From Lineus longissimus (taxonomy: Eukaryota > Nemertea > Pilidiophora > Heteronemertea > Lineidae), in NCBI RefSeq assembly GCF_910592395.1, contig NC_088317.1, positions 14,014,001 through 14,078,000 of the forward strand: a stretch of 64,000 nucleotides of DNA. The letters run 5' to 3'. The position numbers and the translations under genes are program-made. A model generated the notes under the pieces. It was not told the DNA's origin and ran no database searches. It was given only the letters and a program-made list of their open reading frames with translations. Below, piece by piece: positions 26,401-34,399 of the stretch; within the stretch, counting starts at the first letter, position 1, and each line of letters begins with the position of its first letter.

Positions 26401-29400
26401 CAAATGTAGTTATAACAAATGCGTAAGAATGATTACAAACAGTGGCTTCACATTCCCCGCCCCGAAAAATCAACATCAATAGGTCGACGATATCGGCGCT
26501 ACACTTTCCAATCTAGTGGCGTAAAGTGGCGCAACTGTAACCCCGGTGCGCATTATCGTGCACTGCCAGCTATTTTCAACAATGTATGGGCTACAGTTGT
26601 ACTGGGGCTATGATATTGTACCACTTTACCTTATAGCAAATTTCACTATGCAGTTTCTTTTTCTTGGAGAGTATACCAGTGTAAAGTTAGTTATATTGGG
26701 TGGCCCTCAAAAAATATCACACTACCAAATACAGAATTGTGCACATTTAGGACGTCCTGCATTAGGACTTAATGCATGTCTATTATAAAATGTATTATAC
26801 ATGTCGGCGAAAGAATAATAGTAATGGGTGAAATACCTTAATTTTCAGTCTCGATACTTTTAGGCCTACGTAATTCAATTTACCAATGTACTTTTTGTCG
26901 GAGGCTATATCTATAAACGGTGCCCAATCGAATCAATATTCAAGTTGGGGGCTACAGTAATAGACCCATCTAAATTTTATCGCAAATTATTTTTATGGGA
27001 GTGATTCACGACTTACATCCAATTCCGCCAGCCACAAAAGATCGGGCCGGTTTGCCCTTACCGGAAATCTATCCCCACTCAATTGATTGGGCACCGCGAT
27101 ACACGAGATTTATCTACTGATCATGCTAATGACTTGCGTTCATGTCATGCTGTACAATATCACGATAGTCAGATGAAATTGTTTTTACGCATGGAAGGGG
27201 TCGGGTCAATGAACCTGGCGCACGGGATCTTGCACAGCCTCTGCTTTTTGGAGCTCACGCAGCGCAAATTGCAAAAACGAAAAAAGCGGAAGCGTTTGTT
27301 TGCATCCTGGGGATATCTCTCTTTGCCTTCTTCGTCTTCTGCGTTCAACCGGCCTAAATCCTGTGGCGGAGATGAAGCGGCTTGTCGTTCCGAGGACATG
27401 CTGTGTGTTGTCCAAAGTTTTTCCTCGGCATTGGTGGCTGCGGGTCAGAATTTCTGTTGTAAATCATGGTGCAGGGGACACTCTTGTATGATGTGGACTG
27501 GTGCCGCGCGCTGCTGTCTGGAGTTATCCTAATTTTACTCCACGGCTTATTAATCAGTGTAACGGCTTAGTCAGTAAGCCTGAGAAAAATGCTAAGAGCC
27601 AGCTCAGCGGGATTTGTTGGCTTTTACCTCCCAACAGAGTCGCACTGTATTATTTTCGTTTTACTGCTGCCGAATTCGACAAAAGTCACCGGGATATATG
27701 TACCACCGCCACGATGGGTTGAGTCTAAACAGCCGAACACAATAGTAGGCCTTTCGCAGCCATAAAAGGGGTGGGATATCTATTATAGAGTTAACAACGT
27801 AATCGTCATGAATAGTCATGACTCTACAGCGGAACTTTTCATATTACAATTAAAGACTAATCGGAAGAAACGAAGACAAGATATCCCACCTCGTTTATGG
27901 CTGCGAAAGGCCTACTATTATGTCCGGTTGTTTAGGCTCTACCCATCGAGGCGGTAGTAGAAATCGGGTATTGTCGGGCTTGGGATCTCATTGGTGAGTA
28001 GATCCAGTATCTAAAGTCGTTTTCACGAAACATTGCGGCAAATTGGCACCAAAGATTTTTATAGATTAACTTGATTCTTATTTTATCTGTTCAAGCTGAG
28101 GCAGACGAGGCCGATTTGCAGTGTTGCTCATATTGTAAACCATCCCACAAATACATCACCAGTATTGAAGACAATCGGGGATTGACAGTGATCCGTCTTG
28201 AACGAACATTGTCGCTGCTTCAAGACATCATGGAGGTGCATAGCCCACCTGGGAGTGTGGTCGGCCATGTCAAACTGGTGTAAGTATGTATAATTTGCAC
28301 CAAGTCAGTGTCATTTTATGCAGTAAATTCTTATGTTAATGTCTACTTGTATCTGTTCCAGTACTTTTAACAATGATTTATTGCAAAAGATGCATCTGTT
28401 TTGGCAGAAATAGATCCGAGTCCGTTAGTATACTCACAATCCGGTGTTAGAAAAATAGAAATTGATACCTCACTGGAGGTATTGGTTGTCTCACCAAAAC
28501 CGCTCGGGTGGAGCTCCACCCTCGTGTTTTAGGTAAGACAACCAATATTTCCAGTTCGGTATCAATTCCTTAAGGTAAATAGTGCACTGGTAGAAACTAT
28601 GTATCGCTATTCATGGCCGAGATACATTTCATGTTTTCGAGATATTTTTGATGTTATGGTATTTTCTTGAACTTTTTATGTAACCAACAACTTATTACTA
28701 ATCGTTTATATTTGTATACTACTGGATCCACTCACCAATAAGATACCAAGTCCGACAATACCTGATTGTTACCACCGCCTCGGTGGGTAGAGTCTAAACA
28801 GCCAAACACAACAGTAGGCCTTTCGCAGCCATAAAAGGGGTGTGATATCTATTCAAGGGTTTACAACGTAATCGTCATGAATAGTCATGACTCTACAGCG
28901 GAACTTTTCATATTACAATTAAAGACCAATTGGAAGAAACGAAGACAAGATGCCCCACCCCTTTTATGGCTGCGGAAGGCATACTTGTTTAGGCTCTACC
29001 CATCGAGGTGGTAGTAGAAATCGGGTATTGTCGGGCTTCGGATCTTGTTGGTGAGTGGATCCAGTAGTAGGGGACTATTCAGCGAAATTTCCTCTTGATA
29101 CCAGCAGTACATGTGCGCTATGGCCTGTGCGTGAGAAAATAGGCGACCAAAAAGTTATTGGGGCCGCTCTAGATTTTATTCTTTTCTCAATTGTGCATCA
29201 ACGAATTTGAGAGAGTTTAGAACTCCTTTTCCTCGTCCATCAATTTTGACCAGCCACAGCTTCCGGCGAGTCAATGTCTATTTCCGGCTGCCTGTAAGCG
29301 GTATAATCACCGCACTGAAAAAAGAAAGAATATATTGAGGCAGTGTATTGGTTAATTGTTGCTTTCTCATGCAGGTCACGAGGATGTTCCTGCTGGCCTT

Positions 29401-32400
29401 TGTTCAATATCCTGGACGCCGACAAGAATAATATGTTTGTGTTACAAGTCCCAAAGGCGTACGACTGTACGTGGAAGTGTTGCTCAGATATGGTGTACAA
29501 GGTATGCAATAAGCAAAAAGCTTTTATTTCATTTTCACATCGGAAAATTACTCAATATATGAACGTCGGTCTCCAAGGTTACTGAGAAAACAATCGATTG
29601 AGACTCACATACATAACATGCCGTCGATTCATGATCACTTGTTGCCCCAAAGGTCGGCCACCGTGTGATCTTTGACATTAGGCAGGTTGCGCAATCTGTA
29701 CGAAAGTAGAAGTACGAAGGTCTCTGTTGTCATAAGGACATGTGCCAATTCATTAACGGGCATTGATAAATCTTAGTTGTAGGAGGAATCGTGTAGATTT
29801 TCAAAAACAATCGTTGATAAAACGCATTCTTTCTACTTTTTGTTTCGTATAGTTCTTCCAATGACTTGCGAAACTTGCCTATTCACATCGATTTATGCTA
29901 TAGTGCGATATCCTTTTATCAAACATGATAGACTATGAAGGAATATGCAGATTTATTTCAATAATGTGTGTTAAAGGCCATCAAGGTTTGAAAACATGCT
30001 TGATACTCATGAAATATGTTGAGGGTTAAAAAAACAAGATCCCAGACATTAAAAAAATTCTAAAAGTAAAGTCATTATTTAGTTATTTCAATTTTCAATT
30101 TTAAACTATTTGAATTTCCCACCACACACAACTTTAGATTAGTTCCACATGTGGCCGCTAGGGATTTTTTGATGACGTAGATCAGGTCAGTCAGAACAAA
30201 GCAAGATGGCTTCCGCATACAGTTCAGAGAGTGAGAGCAGTGAATTTGAGGATGTTTTGGTCGATACAGAAGGATATTTAAACGTTGAGCTGTACATGTT
30301 CGAGCCATTAATATCACTAGATCATAATGAGAGTGATCATTCGGACGAAAGTGATTAGAATTTGTGGTTAATCAATTTGCATGGCAGACCTGCCGATATA
30401 GCAAAGAAGACATTGATAGACGGTTGCAGATGCATAACATGTATGATTTTTGAACAGACTAATGTTGCACAATATTGTTTCGCCTCGTCAGTGTTGTATC
30501 GCCAGTTATGTCATGACGCTGAACTACTATTGAAAAGTGACGGTATTATGCACAATCATCTTGACGTGACGATATAATGCCGTGCAACGTTAGATAGGCC
30601 TAGATGTCAGATGACAATAATCTGTCATTGACAGTGGCTGTCACTGACACTGACCTGTGTCGCTGTCACCTTGCTATGGCTGGAACACAAGAAGACACTA
30701 TGCGGTATCACAGGCCCCAATGGGGCCTACACATTATGTATAACAACCGACCTCAGCAGCCTCGGGCATTAAAAGCAATTGACATGGTTGGAACAGCTGT
30801 TTTTAACAAGTGGCATTTAATATTCAGTTGGATGCAGATATCCGGCTTCATGTGATAATCCGTATCGATAAAGTGATCACTGCAAAGTTTGGCCGAAGGC
30901 CCAGGCTTCCAACACTCCAAACGTTTGCACTTCCGAATCCACAGCTTCCTCCTCTCTCGTTCAACTGGCTTTGGAAATTCATGAAAATGGGTCCCATCCG
31001 TCATTCGATTGTTCTTTGTGCTAGCCTTGACACAATTCGGAGCCACACAATACACCATAGTGAATGAAACACATTACTTCCAGGTGTGCATAATTAATTA
31101 AGGCCCTCCTGCTTTTATGATTGCATGACATGTACAGATGACCTGATCTACATCACAACTTTTGCTGAACCCGCCGCCTGGCTCTAACAAGCCAGTTGCT
31201 AGCCTGATCAGGTTATCAAGTTGTCAAACACATAATTGGCTATATCTTCAAAATGGATGGAGCTAATTGCATTTGGTTTTCTGTATTGTATAAAGTGTTA
31301 GGTACACTTTTGAAATCGTCTTAAAGCAGAAAATGGCAAAAAACCTTGATATATGACCTTTAAGGTCAAGTAAAAAAGTGGAGCGTCACTAAAAGGCTAT
31401 CCAGTGTCCAAAAAAATTAACTCTAAATCTTCTGTATCATTTTGTATCGGACACTAACATATTCTATACCCCTCAGAATACCTGATGCACAAATATGAAT
31501 GAGAAATCTGCCTTCTTGTAAACATGTTTATTGCAAGACGTGTCCCTTGTTTCATGACAAGCAGAAATAGCCGAAAAGGGTTGAATGTCATCGAAAGGGT
31601 TTTTTGGACTGAATGTATGGAAGACTCTTATCTAAGATCTTAACTGAGAATGCTTACATAAATCTTGTAAAACACGTATACTGAATGATATCTTAACTAA
31701 TGAGAATTTTTATACCTGGATTTTCGACATGGGAGCCCAAAACAAAAAAAGTTGAAAGAATTTGTTATGGTAACCATTTGAACTTTTGGCCTCAAGGTTG
31801 ACATTACCGTTGAATTACTCACCCACTTTACACATGATTTCGGGAGAACTTACTTTTGTTGAGATGCCCAGTCTTTTAATTTTCCATGTTTCATGATGTT
31901 TTAAGGAGCAGCAATTCGGTTGATAAACTAATTCGGTTGACGCTTTTTTAACTAACCTTTTCATTGTGTACCTCTTCAGATAAAGTGTGCAGAAGAAATG
32001 GAAAAGGAGATTGGGGAGATTAAGCGGGTGTGTCTGGGGTGTAAAGATGTATTGATGCCATCCAGTGATATCAGTGTAACGTGTAAGTACCCCCTGTTAA
32101 ACCGGGGAGCCCAGAAGTGTTTGAAGGATATTCGAAAACACCTTGATTACAACTAATGAACCACAGCGTATAGTGATCAATGCACTATTCGCCCTACATA
32201 GGTACCTAGTTTTGAGTAGTCCAGAGTGCAACTGCTGAAAGGATGGATGTCGTCCTGGGTGCCGACAAATGGTGCCCCGGTTCGAGATCAACTGGACAAT
32301 AAGCACCATGGGTGCCATTACACTAGACAAACAGCACCCAGCTTCTTCTTCTACACTTTTTCTATACCTACAACCGAGGCTGGCCCCACGCTCACGGAGG

Positions 32401-33656
32401 TCACGCAGCAAATCCATTCATTTTGTCATCACACAATTTTTCATTTTCTGAATATATCCCTCCTCCATACCTTTTCTGAATAAATCATCCGAAATGTGCT
32501 TTCAAAGACCTATAGGCCTAAACGCGTTTTTTTCTGTTTATCAGTTATTTTTATTTCGCGCACTGTTAATGCCGCAAGTACCACGGCGCGAGATAAAACG
32601 AGATTGCAAGAAACGTCCTCGTCCCTAGGTTCCGTAAGCCAGGCAAAAAAAAGGTGGGTGCTGTTTGTCTAGTGTAATGGCACCCAGGGTGCTTATTGTC
32701 CAGTCGATCTCGAACCTGGGTACCATTTGTCGGCACCCAGGACGACATCCACCCTTTCAGCGCAACTGGTGTGGTAGGCAACCATGCCCGTTTGGGTTGG
32801 TGCAAAGTATGGAAGCAGTCAAAAAGAGTTGAAACAACATTCCATTGATTAATTGGAGAGGTTTTAGAAGAGAAATTGATACCTCACTGTCGGTTTTGGC
32901 TGTCTCTTCGAACAGCGCTCGGGTGGAGCTATCGCATTTCGCTCCAAACTCGACTGCCGCCTCAGTTTTGGCCTGCAGTTACGTTCAACACGAGTGGTGC
33001 CTGGTAAGACAACCAACAACGACAGTGAAGTGGCAAATTCATAGAGGATGAAGAACTGAAGCTGGGAGCACACACAGGTTAATGTGGGATCATGCCGCCA
33101 AGGACGTGTTGGCGACACTACTGATGGTAGACTTGATTTCCAAAAATCCACTTTTAACTTTCCAAGAGATCGCCTTACTTTTCGTCCTGCTATCTCGTGA
33201 GACGTTCAGGCAACCGATGTAACTCTTTGCAAGCTGTGTGCTAGCCGAGACTTCACTGGGGAACTCACCTCAAATATGTCTAACAAGTTACTCTCGCCAA
33301 CTTCGCGCTCCATCCCACAATTAAGCAAGAAGACTCCCGGACGTGAAGGTTCATGAAGCCAATCTCAGGGAAATGAAAAAACGTGTAAAAGATTGATATT
33401 TTTTGGCGTCTTTGCAAAATCAAAAGTACAAAATCTTTGATGTGTCACTTAGTACATGTATCATAAACACTACTCTTGTTTCGCAGCTTGTTCCAGTGTA
33501 ATTCTTTGCCAATCTTGCAGTACCAAATTGATGAACCGAAATTCACATCTCGTTTTATCATTTACAGTTCCTGAAGAGCTGAACGTCCTCCAAAAGACAC
33601 TCATTCTTGCCGCAACGCTGCTCATAGACTACAAGTATATGGAAAATTGGTTATGA
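14231..33656 (+). CDS. Phospholipid scramblase (PLSCR-like), six exons, 276 aa
   Basis: Exons 14231-14480, 25755-25832, 28096-28279, 29375-29501, 31980-32082 and 33568-33656 join with matching phases (1, 1, 2, 0, 1) into one 276-codon frame. The family moves phospholipids between membrane leaflets or acts as a tail-anchored regulator. Seen here: a Pro-rich basic N-terminus (1-58); the family entry motif GIPRGLEYLSTLDGIRVYQ (59-77); SNKYRV (91-96); Cys-rich QCCSYC (118-123); DNRGLTVIRLER (135-146); EVHSPPG (156-162); FNILDADKNNMFVLQV (181-196); and a C-terminal hydrophobic helix TLILAATLLIDY (258-269), the usual single membrane anchor. The palmitoylated Cys cluster that normally follows RPL is absent. 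The EF-hand-like loop (usually DADNFGIQFPLD) reads PSSDISVTFPEE, losing the first acidic ligands. The family match is strong; calcium-dependent activity is doubtful. Confidence 0.92.
18408..18850 (+). repeat. Three diverged tandem units of about 160 bp
   Basis: Each unit carries AATAGTAAC or a variant, CTATYRAAAARTAGRTCACC, AAATYYAAGATGGCT, TGTGTGAAA or GTTGAAA, TGCACTTRT and GCGATATCTG-type blocks in the same order, at about 18408, 18568 and 18727. Identity is moderate. This is an old satellite-like or interspersed repeat. Confidence 0.6.
19390..19412 (+). repeat. Poly-C run followed by CA repeat
   Basis: A run of about 14 C followed by alternating CA. Simple sequence within scramblase intron 1. 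Confidence 0.8.
20018..20034 (+). repeat. 17-base poly-G run
   Basis: An uninterrupted G homopolymer within scramblase intron 1. Other long G/C runs lie near 11206, 33769, 36214, 37696, 39021, 51943 and 52069. Confidence 0.9.
22164..22330. mobile_element. GC-rich hairpin MITE with TA target duplication
   Basis: A 167-bp element flanked by TA on both sides. The ends TAGTCCAAATCACAATTG and the reverse complement CAGTCCATATCACAATTG match at 16 of 18 positions. The interior is strikingly CpG-rich against an AT-rich background, with nested palindromes such as CGCGCTGGCCAGCGCG and GCGTCATTGACGC. TA duplication suggests a Tc1/mariner or pogo-type mobiliser. Part of a related copy lies at about 11705-11755. 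Confidence 0.7.
24191..24413. repeat. Cluster of four GTTTGGCAAGC palindromes
   Basis: Imperfect palindromes of about 28 bp, built from TGTTTGGCAAGC and GCTnnCCAAACAG, occur at 24191-24218, 24301-24330, 24345-24372 and 24386-24413. CCAAACAGG (24283) and CCTGTTTGG (24300) also form a perfect 9-bp-stem hairpin between the first two. Because of the symmetry both strands stay open over this stretch, so the long minus-strand ORF at 23954-24475 is likely an artefact. Confidence 0.75.
24712..25053 (-). mobile_element. MITE-H copy 1 (scramblase intron 1)
   Basis: Hairpin MITE of the same family as 27690-28009 and 28719-29067 but inverted relative to them: its asymmetric centre (TCATGACTATTCATGACG) reads on the opposite strand. 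The arms carry CCATAAAAGTGGTGGGATA, CGACAATACC-type and GGATCCA-type ends. The ends are more decayed than in copy 3. Confidence 0.85.
25372..25440 (-). mobile_element. tRNA-like SINE head, degenerate
   Basis: On the minus strand the segment reads as a tRNA-type pol III promoter: an A-box-like ATGGCCGATAGTCTGCC followed about 35 bases later by a B-box-like GAGTTCAATTC. Arm pairing is too poor for a functional tRNA. A tRNA-derived SINE head is the simplest reading. Confidence 0.4.
25755..25832 (+). CDS. Scramblase exon 2
   Basis: A 78-bp exon between TATCCTTTCAG and the donor GTAGGT at 25833. It encodes ATTCWVRSNKYRVCNDKDQQ followed by FFVAKD, matching the family segment TGFETNNKYEIKNSFGQRVYF in spacing. 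It enters and leaves in phase 1. Confidence 0.9.
25833..28095 (+). other. Scramblase intron 2
   Basis: 2.26 kb. It contains MITE-H copy 2, which ends 86 bp before the exon 3 acceptor, and an open 149-codon stretch (27083-27532) with no recognisable domain that overlaps minus-strand open frames. Confidence 0.8.
27690..28009 (+). mobile_element. MITE-H copy 2 (scramblase intron 2)
   Basis: Same family and orientation as copy 3, sharing the centre CGTCATGAATAGTCATGACT and the arms with GGCCTTTCGCAGCCATAAAA. The left terminus is decayed: sequence outside TACCACCGCC at about 27701 no longer matches. The right end GATCCAGTA is retained. Confidence 0.85.
28096..28279 (+). CDS. Scramblase exon 3
   Basis: Acceptor TATCTGTTCAAG, donor GGT/GTAAGT at 28280. 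It encodes residues 110-171, including QCCSYCKPSHKY, DNRGLTVIRLER and the EVHSPPG turn. Most PLSCR proteins have a CCCPCC-type palmitoylation cluster between the RPL and LQEI segments; here RTL runs directly into SLLQDI, so the cluster is missing. Confidence 0.92.
28460..28567. repeat. Hairpin repeat R2, copy 1
   Basis: AATTGATACCTCACTGG at the left is mirrored by AGTTCGGTATCAATT at the right. Inner arms GGTTGTCT and AGACAACC flank a GCTCGGGTGGAGCTCCACC core. A longer, diverged relative lies at 32874-33040. Confidence 0.65.
28719..29067 (+). mobile_element. MITE-H copy 3, intact ends and TA duplication
   Basis: A 349-bp element flanked by TA. Termini CTACTGGATCCACTCACCAA and the inverted GGTGAGTGGATCCAGTAG are near-perfect, and arm pairing extends about 130 bp on each side around a unique centre of about 90 bp. 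TA duplication and long arms suggest a Tc1/mariner-type mobiliser. It sits in scramblase intron 3. Confidence 0.9.
29375..29501 (+). CDS. Scramblase exon 4
   Basis: A strong pyrimidine tract (GCTTTCTCATGCAG) precedes it and the donor GTATGC follows at 29502. It encodes SRGCSCWPLFNILDADKNNM and on to CCSDMVYK, matching the family PKFTIQN, DVLKI and CCGDVDF segments. Phase 2 in, phase 0 out. Confidence 0.92.
30206..30358 (+). pseudogene. P2X7-intracellular-domain-like N-terminal fragment
   Basis: A 50-codon ORF starting MASAYSSESESSEFED and containing a GY...ELYMFEPL core followed by an Asp/Ser/Glu-rich tail ending SDHSDESD and a stop. Acidic/serine-rich N-termini with a YMFEPL-like motif are common in invertebrate genes related to the P2X7 C-terminal domain. 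About 60 codons further on (30362-30577) a frame has CRCIT and VLYRQL, loosely like the CITxHxxF...VLR part of that domain, but the zinc-binding Cys block is not intact. It lies in scramblase intron 4. Likely a decayed insert. Confidence 0.35.
30753..31058 (-). CDS. THAP-type zinc-finger protein, 101 aa, nested antisense
   Basis: Intact ORF MVYCVAPNCVKAST... with the complete C2CH THAP signature: C4-x4-C9, C59-x2-H62 followed by F63, an invariant-type Trp at 40 in KLWIRKC, Pro at 29 in HEFPKP, and the closing AVPT at 88-91. THAP domains bind DNA, and in animals they occur in transcription regulators and at the N-terminus of P-element-type transposases. Here the ORF stops ten residues after the domain, so it is either a minimal THAP protein, the first exon of a longer gene, or a piece of a transposon. 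It lies antisense in scramblase intron 4, about 400 bp from the P2X7-like fragment. No transposase domain was found downstream. Confidence 0.75.
   Translation of the reverse strand: MVYCVAPNCVKASTKNNRMTDGTHFHEFPKPVERERRKLWIRKCKRLECWKPGPSAKLCSDHFIDTDYHMKPDICIQLNIKCHLLKTAVPTMSIAFNARGC
31980..32082 (+). CDS. Scramblase exon 5
   Basis: Acceptor GTGTACCTCTTCAG, donor ACGT/GTAAGT at 32083. It encodes IKCAEEMEKEIGEIKRVCLG then CKDVLMPSSDISVT. The I/V-G-x-I segment matches the VGKISKHW part of the family, and the end of the exon is the altered calcium-binding-loop equivalent. Confidence 0.92.
32228..32769. mobile_element. 540-bp inverted-repeat element (scramblase intron 5)
   Basis: Arms of about 120 bp (32228-32348 and 32650-32769) are reverse complements at high identity, sharing ATGTCGTCCTGGGTGCCGAC, AATAAGCACC and AGACAAACAGCACCCA. 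The middle (about 300 bp) is unrelated. The outermost bases differ slightly between arms and no target duplication is clear. Confidence 0.8.
32874..33040. repeat. Hairpin repeat R2, copy 2
   Basis: Starts AATTGATACCTCACTG like copy 1 and contains GCTCGGGTGGAGCT and GTAAGACAACCAACAA in the same order, with about 50 extra bases in the loop. Lies in scramblase intron 5. Confidence 0.55.
33568..33656 (+). CDS. Scramblase exon 6 (terminal, membrane anchor)
   Basis: Acceptor ATCATTTACAG. It completes the split Phe codon to give FPEELNVLQKTLILAATLL, then IDYKYMENWL and TGA. This matches the family ending FPLDLDVKMKAVLLGATFLI in length and hydrophobic pattern and supplies the C-terminal helix. A decayed duplicate lies 538 bp downstream. 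Confidence 0.93.
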
Positions 33657-34105
33657 TAACGCGTCGACGATGAAGAACGTTGATCAACAGCGGGTATGTC
33701 TGTGCAAGATGTGCCCAGATATTATGATGCTCGTTGTAACTAAATGTGTGGCGGGGGAACTGGGAGGGGGAGGGGGGGGGGGGGTGTCACCAATCCGGAT
33801 ATACGCCAGTATGGATGGAAACCCTCCCACAGCTATATTTTGTTTTTGCAATCCTGTATGAAGATGTTAAAAAAAGATTAAACGTCTTTGGTATTTACTT
33901 ACTGGTTCTGGGTCTTCTATGACGTCGGAGTGGAAAATACCCGGAATCTCTGATAGTTAAAAGGTTGCATCGGAACCTATCAATACCTGAATAGATCCAT
34001 CGTGCGGGTCGGCTAAACAGAATGCTATTGGTTAGAGCATGTCCAATCTCGGGTTACCAAAATGATAAACCATTCGGAACTAATATCTCATTTTATGATT
34101 TACAG

Positions 34106-34190
34106 TTCCTGAGAGCTCAACGTCCTCAAAAAGACACTCATTCAAGCTGCTCATGGACTGAAGAGACAAATGTATATGGAAAACTGGTGA
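34106..34190 (+). pseudogene. Decayed duplicate of scramblase terminal exon
   Basis: Follows a good acceptor (TATGATTTACAG). The sequence matches exon 6 but lacks one base after CCTGA and has further small deletions, so the frame turns into SSTSSKRHSFKLLMD followed by a stop. If used as an alternative last exon it would yield a protein without the membrane helix. Most likely a pseudo-exon left by tandem duplication. Confidence 0.75.
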
Positions 34191-34269
34191 TGATAGTGCG
34201 TCAAAGACGGAGAACATTCGACAGCTGGTATAGCTAAACAAGATGAGGCCAGAAAATATGCTCGTTGTA

Positions 34270-34275
34270 AATAAA
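34270..34275 (+). terminator. Candidate poly(A) signal for scramblase
   Basis: AATAAA about 610 bp after the stop codon, in the duplicated segment. The corresponding position in the first copy reads ACTAAA, so the canonical hexamer is present only downstream. Usage is unproven. Confidence 0.3.
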
Positions 34276-34399
34276 TGTGTAGCGGGGAACTGGTGGTGTG
34301 TGCCGCGCCCAACCGGATATATACGCCAATATGGTTGGAAACTTTCACTAAAGTGGTCCCATATACCGATACTTCATTTGTTGCCATTGAAAGATATTC

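Larger units (their letters stand above)
34020..34360 (+). repeat. Direct duplicate of the scramblase 3' end region
   Basis: Parallels about 33460-33850: acceptor and exon sequence, the GCTCGTTGTAA(A/C)TAAATGTGT block and the CGGATATACGCCA...ATGG...GGAAAC block recur in order about 540 bp later. Confidence 0.8.

Noticed and set aside
27083-27532. 149-aa plus-strand ORF in scramblase intron 2
   Set aside because: No recognisable domain, overlaps equally open minus-strand frames, and is not needed for the scramblase reading frame.
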